From NCBI GenBank assembly GCA_902729315.2, contig LR746269.1, positions 3,482,001-3,546,000 of the forward strand: DNA of 64,000 bases. Reading direction: 5' to 3'. Source of the stretch: Spirodela intermedia (Eukaryota > Streptophyta > Magnoliopsida > Alismatales > Araceae). This document shows, piece after piece, positions 55,561-64,000 of the stretch. The notes beneath the pieces are model-generated. The model had not been told where the DNA came from, did no database searches, and saw only the letters and a program-made list of their open reading frames with translations. The position numbers and the translations under genes were made by a program. How positions within the stretch are numbered: the first letter of the stretch is position 1; the number at the start of each line of letters is the position of its first letter.

Positions 55561-57037
55561 TTTTCTGAATGAGAGTTATACCAGAGAAGGACGGAAGGCT
55601 TGCGCCTATAAATCCGAAAGGAGGAAATCTCATTGATGCATTGTAATTGGTGTTGAACCAGTACTCACCCACAATATCTAGCTGGTTCATTATTTTAGAT
55701 GATCCCCCACGAAGTAATAGAGGTAAGTCTCAAGACTCTATTTTGATGACCTTCGATTTTCCTTCTATATATGGATGGTAGGAACTTGTTCACTAAAGTG
55801 TGGTCCTGTGAAGTTTGAAGAGTTCATGTCAAAAGAGGGTCGTAAAAATCCTATCTTTGTTGGTGAGGATTTGAAAACCCATAGAGGCGCACTATGTCTA
55901 GAATGAAGATCAATGTAATATCTCTCACAGTGAAGAGAAATCGTAGAACCGAAAAATGGTAGTTGCAAAAGACTTTCAGGTGCCAAGTATTCGGTCTTGT
56001 TCCTCTAACATACTTGATAAGTGGCCACGGACTATCAAGTGTGATTCTTCATGCCTCTCTAGTGAACATTCTACAGTAGTTGGAGATGGGTCTTCTAGAA
56101 CCCCAAATGTTTGCTGTTTGGAGAACAATGAAACTCCTATAAAAGCTTAGGAATGAAGGTTGATAATTAAGAGGTGAACAATCAACCTTCATGCGTCTGC
56201 AGGGCCACCTTCTCATAGAGACAAGGTATTTGGAGGTTGCTTTTGTTTTCTTCTATAATCCACTGTAGGTTGACGAGCTCCAGCTGGGATAGTTTGGTTA
56301 CTTGTAGGAGAATGCAGTCCGATTCTCAAGATAGAGTGTTAGCAGCTCAATTTTTGGCTCCAACATTAAACCAGATTTCCAAGTCTAACATAATGATCGG
56401 CAAGAGCCATTGTTAATAATCGGTGTGAATCTGTCGTTACTACATCAAGAATTTCAGACTTCTCTAGTCTATATATATGATGAGTCACTTACCTAGCAAT
56501 AATGCTTTTATTTCAATATGACGAGGATGATTTGTAGCAGCTTCCTTTCATACATAATCTTGAGTTTCTCAATTGATGACAAAGTCTTGCTAAAGTATGC
56601 GGTCAGTCTCTTTTTCTATATTAGGACCACCTTGACTCTTCAGCTAGAGGTGTCGGCTTTGCACTCAAAGTCTTCTGAGAAATTTAGATGGGCTAATATT
56701 GACACCGTTGTGAGGGCTACCTTGAGAGCTTAGAAGATGTTTTTTGCATCCAGCCCCCACTTAAAGTGAGAGCTCATGTTGTTGTTTTGTAGCTGGTATT
56801 GAACCAGAGGAAATTTGAGGAATCCTCAGTGTTCTTTGAGGTTGACAAGCATTAGCCACCTCACGACTGTCTCCACCTTCTCTTTATCTACTTCAACATC
56901 AACTTTCAATACACAGTGTCCTAGGTAAGTGATTCTAAATAGGCTGAAAGAGTACTTACGTAGGTTGATTGAAGTGGTGCTCATTGAGGACAGCGAACAC
57001 CTTGACTAGGTGTTCCTCGTGTTCCACCTCTATCTTA

Positions 57038-57460
57038 TTATAGATTAACAGCGTCAAAGAAAACTAGAATAACCTTTGGAGAAATGATCCAAATAACTTG
57101 TTTATCAAGGACTGGAAGGTGGGCGGCACATTGGAGAGGTTGAATGACATCACACAAAAATTGAGGTGCTCGAGACGCCATCTTTAGAATGTCTTTGAGG
57201 CTAACCCAAATTTGATGGTACCTTGACTGTAGGTCCAATTTAGAGAAGATCTGGGACTTGTGGAGCTTGTCCAGCAATTTCTCAATGATCAGAATGAGAC
57301 ATTGATTAGGGATCGTGATCTTATTGAAAGTTTTGTAGTCAACGTAGAACCTCCACAATCCATCCTTCTTTCATACGAGTAGGGCTAGACTAGAAAAAAG
57401 ACTTTTAGACTTTAAGATTGTTAAATCACCCTCGCCTGCAGCATTTCCCTAGTCAAACCT
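57038..57460 (-). pseudogene. Chromovirus reverse transcriptase remnant
   Basis: Contains KKDGLWRFYVDYKTFNKI, the PNQCLILIIEKLLDKLH block and FSKLDLQSRYHQI of gypsy RT. A QKTEIERF-like block precedes it. The catalytic FFDD motif reads FFDA, and the RT part before it is shortened and frameshifted. Confidence 0.85.
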
Positions 57461-57844
57461 TTCAATCTCTGTCTTTTGAGAATATGGGTAATAGAATGGT
57501 CTGATGTTAACTGGCTATGCTCCTATAGCTAGGGTGATCTGGTGGTCAATATCCTGCTATGGAGGCAAACCTTGAAGGTCCATGAAAGGTTCTAAAGATA
57601 TGCTATTCATCTTTTGCTCTTAGGGTGAGGAGGTGTCGTTTAGTGTCGATCTTGTGACCTAGTACAACTCGTAGAGAAAATTATCCTATCTGATTTTGGT
57701 GGTAAGCAATTTTAGTATATAAGCAGTCATTACCTCCCATAGATCAGCATGAAGAGTGACCATTTTTGCTCTTGTTTTGAATGTCATCATCTAGCACTCA
57801 AAGTTTAGCTTGATTCTTTTTTGGGTCTGTAATAATACATAAAT

Positions 57845-58995
57845 AATACATTATATATGAGGTATATTGTATCTATCTCACGATTTTGGAACACAAATTC
57901 AGTGATTTATTAATGAATGCACATGGTTATGATATGCATTGGCATTTACATGTATTCTATATGTTTCTTATTGAATTAGATATTTTTTGATATTGGATAC
58001 ACATCATGTGAAAAACATGCAATTCTTTATTTTCTAACTATTTGAGGTTTAGATGTTAAGGGTGAGTCTATAGGTTTTCAAGGAATCAAGGTCACACTTG
58101 GGCTTTAGGTGGAGAATTATGAGCTTAAGACTCATAATCACATAAGGAGAAGTGAGTAAAGTGGCTTAGATGAAGAGTTATGGGCATTAGGCCTATAAGA
58201 ACTTAAAGGGCGTGACTCAAAGAATGGGCTAAAAGATCTATTGTCCACTCAAGATAAAGACAATAGGGATTTAGCAGTCAAGAGTCATACTTATCAAGAG
58301 ATACACTAGAAGATCCAAGGGCCAACCACAGAAGAAAGGAGTAGCATAATCGTTAATTTAAAGTTTAATCTTATTTATAAGAGTGAGGGAGAGAAAGAAG
58401 GGCTCCGTCTTATACATACTATGTATCGAACAATTAAAAGCTTAGCTTATCTTAATAGAACTTTTGGCTTTTGTCATCTCAAAAGAGTTTTAAGGTTTCC
58501 AAGCTCCACATCTTACGATCAAAGATGTGTCTTTATTCTTCATTAGATTATTCACCTTAAATAAGGTTATCTCCCATGGCTAGTAGTTACCACCCCCTCC
58601 TAGTGGAAATAAGGAAAGAGATGTGGTGATAATTAGGTTGGTTTCAAGATAATCTATGATTCAGATGTTCTTAAACATAGATCTTGATTAGCATTAGAAA
58701 TTATTACACAATCCCTTTGATTGTGCAGCATCGTTCACATTTTGGAAAATTCATTTTAACACCTAAGCCACCTTTCTTGCCCTTTTGTACCTAATATCTT
58801 CTCCTTTGTGATTTCTTGTTGATTCTTATTGATCTTAAATAGCAAAGTAAATAAATCTCATTCCACAATTCTCCAAGGAGATGACCTAACTTAGTCATAC
58901 TAAGTTTGCATGAATCAACATTTAAACTTCACTTGAGATTAATTTTGATTGAGTGAGAGATAGACATAATGACACTATAAATCTTAACTCATCAA
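57845..58995. mobile_element. Insertion of about 1.15 kb between chromovirus protease and RT
   Basis: Protease coding similarity stops after GIKWM (about 59,000) and resumes at QTQKRIKLNFEC (about 57,830), which should be contiguous. The intervening AT-rich sequence has no coding similarity. ATGTAT-like sequence flanks both ends, a possible target duplication. It could be a solo LTR or a non-autonomous element. Confidence 0.55.
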
Positions 58996-59250
58996 TATAC
59001 ATCCATTTGATCCCAATGACATCATCCACGGTGGTGAGTGGCAAGACTAATAGGTCTTTGAATTTGGTCAACACTTGCAGATTGATAGGAACTCTTTGAA
59101 AACTTCTTAATCCAATGACCTTCTTATTAGTTCTCATACTCACCTGATAGGTTGCAATAGTAGAAATTAGAAGCTCTAGATCATTGGCTAACCTACAGTT
59201 GATAAAATTGTGTTGCTCCACTATCAACTAGGATGGAGACTAGCTTCAAC
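58996..59250 (-). pseudogene. Chromovirus aspartic protease remnant
   Basis: The active-site sequence VDSGAT lies at about 59,225-59,245, followed by a one-base frameshift into HNFINCRLANDLELLISTIATYQV and then GSFQRVPINLQ- and VLPLTTVDDVIGIKW-like blocks. Typical gypsy protease, broken. Confidence 0.8.
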
Positions 59251-59399
59251 TAAATTTTGCCCTTAAATTTTAGTGTTTTGACAATAAATTCTTTGAGTGA
59301 GTGGATTGTGACCTCGAGGTTGCTCAAGTCCTCCAAGATGGTAAGTTGCAGCTTTCCATCTCCTAAATTGTTGATTTCTCTAGAAGGAAATCAGATTCA

Positions 59400-60379
59400 T
59401 TTAGGGAGAGAATGATCAATAATTCTCTCTTACACGCCCTAGCAAAAAAAATTCAGGCCCTATGCTCGTTGTGACTGAATCTTAGCTGCGGTGAGATTGA
59501 TGGGTATTTTCGTTTATGCAGAGCCCCTTATTCAGATCCATGGGTATAACCTAAAGTGATTGCTCATGATCCACCCCCATCTATTCGACAAAGGATTCCT
59601 AGCTCCGGAGCTCTCTTGGGGTTCAGCACACCCATTTCTACTTGAATATCTTTCCACAACCCTTTTAGGAATGTGCTTTCCAATATTTGTTCACTGATAT
59701 TTTTTATTAACCCTGAATATAACTTAAATTCTTCCTTGTATTCCACCACTATTCTATATTGCGTGATCTCCAAGAATTACAGACAAAAGGTAATGGTAGG
59801 TTTGAGGCTGAAGTGATTGAGAAGATGGGCCTTCAAATCCTCTTAGTTGCAAAATGGGTGTACGTCATTAGCCCATTTAAACCAAAAAAGAGGTCGCCCA
59901 TCCAAGCTGAGGTTGGCAATGGATAATCTCCCAGATCCTATTAGTTTGTAAGTAGAAAAAATACATTTCAGCCTTAAATATTCAGCTCTTGGGGTCGTCC
60001 CCCATGAATAGGGGAAGTTCTAATCACCTACCTTGCCACTGATCTAGTCACTGGGATTTGACTCCCATTCGTGAGCCTTGCAGATGGGAATTGAGGAGTC
60101 CCAGGAGATCCTCTTGATCTCCTTTGTGGCTTAAGTCAAGGTTGATTTGTCCATAACTCAATTCATGGGTGCTCAATTTACCGACGAGTCAGGTGTGGTC
60201 ATCTTCTTACTAGTCCGTGATATGAGGAGTTCCATTTGCCGATGGAGCCCCTCGATTGCCTAGCTCATGGTACCTAGCTATTGTCGGTGTTCAGCTTGAT
60301 TGGTGGTGACTTGCAACTTGAATCCCTCAATTTCTGATTGGAGAAGATCCACTTTTGACTCATTAGGCTTAGCGGCCAT
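59400..60379 (-). pseudogene. Chromovirus gag remnant
   Basis: The start codon at 60,379 lies 14 bp after the PBS. The N-terminal coiled-coil-like stretch ESKVDLLQSEIEGFKLQVTT is clear. A capsid part with EYKEEFKLYSGLIKNISEQI and STFLKGLWKDIQVEMGVLNP is at 59,600-59,770. Stops interrupt the frame. Confidence 0.78.
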
Positions 60380-60392
60380 TGAGGACCATAAG

Positions 60393-60405
60393 GGCTTTGA
60401 TACCA
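60393..60405 (-). other. Primer binding site (initiator tRNA-Met type)
   Basis: On the minus strand TGGTATCAAAGCC, 3 bp after the LTR end, differs at one base from the standard TGGTATCAGAGCC. Confidence 0.85.
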
Positions 60406-60408
60406 AAT

Positions 60409-60945
60409 TGATAGGTACCTTGGGTTGAGGGTAATAAGACACAAGAAAGTTGGCTAAAGGTTGACTATGAACACATAGAAAGTGAGAGAGTAAGAGAGTG
60501 AGACAGGGGAAACAAGAGAGGAGTCCCAACAAGGCTCTTCTAGATCAAGGCGAAGGGGGAAGGCTAGTTCGGGATAGCTAATTTCTAGGGTCCTCATAGA
60601 CTCCACAAAAAAACCCCTCTTTCTACTCGTGGTTCTAAGCTTATAGATTGGTTTTGTCGACCGTTGGGTTGACACTTCTGCCAAATCCGATGAGTCCCTC
60701 TCGGAGACCCAACTGCCTCGTATCCAATATTAACCGTTCCGGTGCTCATCCGATCTTAACGTCATGAGCAATTCAGAACCTGGCCGTCACGGTCCAACAG
60801 CGTTGGACCATCTGCGTCGTTTTCTGCTTTTGGGCCGTTGTCAGTCTGTTGTCCCATGTCCGCCTCTGGGTCTTTCCTTTGAGCAGCACCTCTCCGGCAG
60901 GATCGCTGTCCACGAGGCAATGGATTTGCGACGAGAGCCTCAACA
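60409..60945 (-). repeat. 5' LTR of the chromovirus
   Basis: 537 bp, same termini as the other LTR. Its right end (60,700-60,945), nearest MOCS3, keeps many CpG sites that have become TG/CA in the partner LTR; the inner end shows decay of its own. Confidence 0.92.
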
Positions 60946-60950
60946 GGTTC
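60946..60950. repeat. Target-site duplication, right copy (GGTTC)
   Basis: Same five bases as 54,416-54,420, directly beside the right LTR. Confidence 0.88.
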
Positions 60951-61401
60951 ACAACTGTCCCTCTTGAACCTCACTCTGACCCGGTGGTGCCATCAAACAT
61001 TGGCATCCGCGTGCGTGACGCTCTTTTGTGCGTGCCATACCTGTGCCTCGTCGTGCCGCCATGCACCATTGGGACGGGGACGGTTATCCGCGGATCCTTT
61101 CTTCGACGTGCTCAGTTTTCTGATGCAATGCCAACAGCGAGGGCCTCCCAGCTCGCGGCGGCGTTTCCCTATACGAAGAAGCAATTGCCTCGAGATGTCT
61201 CGAAGACATGACGAGGTAGCCTGATTGTGAGCGTAGCCTGTGATTCTGACTTACACTTTCCTTTCAGGCCTGACTATGAGGAAGAAGGTGAGCAGTTGTA
61301 GGGCCGGGCTCGTCGACGCTCTTAATCGTTAACGATTCCATAAACAGAAAATGGTAATGTAAGCTTGACCAGGAGGTCTAAACTAGCTCTACGGTAGTGA
61401 C
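60951..61401 (+). promoter_or_regulatory. Upstream region of MOCS3
   Basis: GC-rich in its first 250 bp. It is the only sequence between the chromovirus LTR and the MOCS3 coding region, so the core promoter must lie here or in the LTR. Plus-strand open frames (60,849-61,211; 60,964-61,224) start in or next to the LTR and have no domain. Confidence 0.5.
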
Positions 61402-63840
61402 ATGTCGCTGACGCAAGCAGGCACGGGTTTGCTCCGTCAGGTTTATAATGGTTCGTTTCCTCCCGCTGCCTACGAAGGCGACGACGAGGCCGGCGAGAGC
61501 GAGCGGAAGGCGGAGGTTTATACTGTGCCGGCGGGAGCATCTCGAGAGATGAGTAACAAGCGGGGTGCCGACGGCAACAACAGTGGTTGCTCCTGCGATG
61601 GGGGAGCGGTCTTCTCTTACGACAGCTCTTCCCTGGAGCTGGAGATTCGAAGGCTTGAGGCGGAGAAGGACCTTATTGAGGCCCGCATCGCCCGGCTGCG
61701 GCTACAGGTGGAGGGCGGGAAGTCAACTGGCGGCGTTACCGCTGGTCGTATTGATGATGCGCGCAATAAGGCGGCGGGCGAGGAGCAGGAGAAGGGGGAG
61801 GGGAGGGCGAATATGAACGGTCCCCCCTTCCCAACGGCGTCTGTCTGCGGTCTGACGCCGGAGATGATTCATCGTTACAGCCGGCACCTTCTGCTCCCGT
61901 CGTTCGGTGTTGATGGTATGCTTTCCTTTTGGGATTGCTCTCCCCAGTCCTCGGCACTAGAGCTTTTCTATGCTTTCTGTTGACGCACCGTTGGCCATCG
62001 ATTACTCGCTGTGTTTGGAGTGAGACACGACGTGATAAATTAGCTTGTAAATCCCAACAGCCATCTTCCTGATCTGCTGTCGACCAGAGCTTTTTGTTGT
62101 TTGTGGGGCACTTCTTGACTAGAAGAGGGATGTACCGATTCTTTCATTTGGTAAACGTCATCTTAAGGAGACCATTGTCTCATTCTGGAACTAGGTTGCT
62201 TGTGAGTCGATGGACGTCCGTGAGTACTGGTCACATGTATGTATCGGCCAACATCATCGTACCTCACCATACATTGCGAGATGGAACCACTAGTATGCTT
62301 GTTGTGCAGTCCAGTGTGATTCTTGTGCGGGCAATAGTCTATGGTTCGGAAGCTACTGTGCTCAACTGGCTGTGAAAGCATTTAAAAAAATATTAGTGAA
62401 GTGAACTGTACATATTTTAAAGATTCTGTCTAGTTAACATTCTTGAATATCTTACTTGCCATTTGCTGTTTATGGAATAGTTCTCTCTGCGTTTTATGTC
62501 CTCCTTTCCTTTTAAAGGACATAGGAATACACGTCACTGTAAACCACATCAAGAACGAGGTTTTGATAATGCTGGGTGGGGTTGAAAAGAGAGATTAATG
62601 TCATAAGCGAGCCGTAGCATAGAAAAAATTCACCGTGTCTCTAATTTGGGTGATAGATTTGTTGGTATATAAAGGCTCGTCATTACATGTCATTTGATTA
62701 TCAGACTTAATCTTTTGAGAAAAAGTTTAAGAAATGCACGAAAGATGATGTGGTAGATTCCATAAAGAAGAAACAGTCCTGCAAATGTTCAAAAGCATAT
62801 TCCTCGAATATACTATTGAAAAATTTGCGTTGGCTAATGAAGGTCCGTTATGTGATCTTTTGTACTGGAGCACAACCACTGCAGATGGTGGTGCATATGC
62901 CACTAGGCTGTAGATTTGTGCATGTACTCAACCTCCTCTATCACAATCGGCAGTGTGTACAGAACTCTTTTATAGCAAAAAGATTTCTGTACAAAACATG
63001 TTTAGTTTTCTCAGTGATACTAAAATAGGCTGCGATATAGATGGGAATTCGAATTTAAAGATGTAAGAATGGTACTGGAAGCTACAGGGATGGACTTAAG
63101 AACTTGTATTGAAGGTGATATTCTTAAAATGTCTATGCATTAGATAAGAACTGTTTGATTTTGTGATCTTGATTTCTTTATTTTTTTAACTAGCATCCTG
63201 ATTTATTTGAAGTAGTACATTGTGCATAGATGCCGAACTTCTCTCCTTTCTTTGTATCTTTTTAATGTTGCTCAGTGTTAGTGCAATGCCACTTATGACT
63301 TTTAACTGGACAAAAATTGATGCTAGCTATAAGGTGTACTTTTCTCTCTATGTTCTCTTCAAATTTAACATGGTCTGTGTTTCAGAGGTAAATGTTGGGC
63401 TCTCATGTCCTGAGCAAATATATCTTCAATAAACCTACAGAAAGAAAATCTTTTAATGTATCCATGGACTTTTTTGGTGTTATATGTATGCATAATGTGT
63501 CCATAGGATTTAACATGACTGATGAAATTCCCTGGGTGTTTTCTCATTTTAAATTCGCTGAGTCTATGCTGCTATCCTCTACTCTAGACTGAACTATTTA
63601 TTATTTTCCTGTACTGTCACTTCATGAATTCGTTGAATCTCAACTGGTGGTTTTTTTTCGAGAGATAATATGACAAGTTGATTTATAACTATTTTATTCT
63701 ATCTCTGACGTGCAGAGCTTCTTGATCATTTTCGTTTTGTGTTTTAGGTCAGCTCAATCTCTCAAAAGCCTCAATTTTGGTGGTTGGAGCAGGAGGCTTG
63801 GGGTCACCCATCGCTATGTATCTTGCAGCATGTGGTGTTG
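61402..63840 (+). CDS. MOCS3: MOCS3/CNX5-type adenylyltransferase-sulfurtransferase, 5' part
   Basis: E1-like enzyme that adenylates and thiocarboxylates the small sulfur carriers for molybdopterin synthesis and tRNA wobble-uridine thiolation (MOCS3/CNX5/Uba4), expected in the cytosol. Two exons are inside the window: 61,402-61,915 and 63,748-63,840, with GT/AG junctions and consistent phase; a GTAACG donor follows exon 2 and the gene runs off the right edge. Exon 1 encodes a coiled-coil segment ([20 protein letters not shown]) and then [20 protein letters not shown], the standard start of the ThiF/E1 domain. Exon 2 gives [20 protein letters not shown] with the nucleotide-binding GAGGLG loop. 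The catalytic Cys and the C-terminal rhodanese domain are outside the window. The start is uncertain: Met at 61,549 (MSNKRGADG) fits the usual shorter N-terminus better than 61,402. Confidence 0.9.
61916..63747 (+). other. MOCS3 intron 1
   Basis: 1.8-kb AT-rich intron with T-rich sequence before the TTTTAG acceptor. Short open frames inside have no domain and no other feature was recognised. Confidence 0.75.
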
Positions 63841-64000
63841 GTAACGATCCTCCTCTATGAGAAGAGTCCTTATTTCAATGTTTGTTTGTGGTCAGTACTT
63901 TGATATTTTACTATCTAATTAGTAGAACTCTGTACACGTGTTTTTGTAAGGCGATTTTCATAAAATGGTGCCTTTATATTAATCATAATCGACTCTTAAC
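63841..64000 (+). other. Start of MOCS3 intron 2, cut by window edge
   Basis: Follows the GTAACG donor; AT-rich, no coding similarity. Confidence 0.7.

Larger units (their letters stand above)
54421..60945 (-). mobile_element. Ty3/gypsy chromovirus, full-length but decayed
   Basis: A 6.5-kb LTR retrotransposon on the minus strand. It has two LTRs with TG...CA ends, a 5-bp TSD, an initiator-tRNA-Met-type PBS beside the 5' LTR and a purine-rich PPT beside the 3' LTR. Order from high to low coordinates: gag start at 60,379 (MAAKPNESKVD, QSEIEGFKLQVTTNQAEHRQ), gag middle (ISEQILESTFLKGL, about 59,640-59,720), protease (DSGA near 59,230), RT (VDYKTFNKITIPNQ, FSKLDLQSRYHQI, about 57,030-57,370), integrase C-terminal region (about 55,200-55,560) and a chromodomain-like VEWKN...TEATW block near 55,080-55,140. 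Many stops and frameshifts make it non-autonomous. An insertion of about 1.15 kb separates protease and RT. Chromodomain, gag wording and PBS point to a plant chromovirus; the clade is not assigned. Confidence 0.92.

Noticed and set aside
60849-61224. Open frames of 120 and 86 codons before MOCS3
   Set aside because: They start in or beside the chromovirus LTR and have no domain; probably chance frames in GC-rich sequence.

Overview
This window is plant nuclear DNA. It holds spliced genes with canonical GT/AG introns, AT-rich spacers with many decayed LTR retrotransposons, and plant-only families (DCL, EAR-motif ERF, PFA-DSP phosphatase, plastid fibrillin). The strongly GC-rich first exons (ERF, PFA-DSP, fibrillin, MOCS3) suggest a monocot, possibly a non-grass monocot. 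That is inference; no species marker was seen. I found no tRNA or rRNA genes, CRISPR arrays, or bacterial-type operons.

Layout. 1-10,480: a divergent pair made of DCL (minus, 947-7298, three exons, two very long introns) and an intronless ERF repressor (plus, 9111-9875), about 1.8 kb apart. 10,480-40,000: about 30 kb with no intact gene. It contains a broken SIRE-like Ty1/copia element on plus (about 12.3-15.1 kb), a broken Ty1/copia element on minus (about 15.2-19.8 kb), a rearranged Athila-like Ty3/gypsy composite (19.8-28.2 kb), a minus-strand gypsy protease remnant (29.6-30.3 kb), LTR-like pieces, and a purine-rich tract (32.6-33.2 kb). 40,670-45,209: a five-exon PFA-DSP phosphatase gene on plus. 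45.2-51.9 kb: spacer with a compound microsatellite and a 3 x 38 bp minisatellite. 51,888-53,444: a plastid fibrillin/PAP gene on minus, three exons. 54,421-60,945: a complete but decayed minus-strand Ty3/gypsy chromovirus with two LTRs, a 5-bp target-site duplication GGTTC, PBS and PPT. 61,402 to beyond the right edge: the first two exons of a MOCS3/CNX5-type E1-like enzyme on plus.

The genes do not form one pathway. DCL and fibrillin are predicted plastid proteins, the ERF is a repressor-type transcription factor, PFA-DSP is probably an inositol-pyrophosphate/phosphotyrosine phosphatase, and MOCS3 supplies sulfur for molybdopterin synthesis and tRNA thiolation. I see no convincing new multi-gene system. 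The most unusual signals are structural: a chromovirus splitting a divergent promoter, with unequal CpG decay of its two LTRs; a partial LTR joined into a gypsy pol gene at an 11-bp microhomology; an inverted 5' half-LTR; and three uncharacterised insertions of about 1.1-1.2 kb inside older elements. All splice sites and families were assigned by eye, without alignment software.
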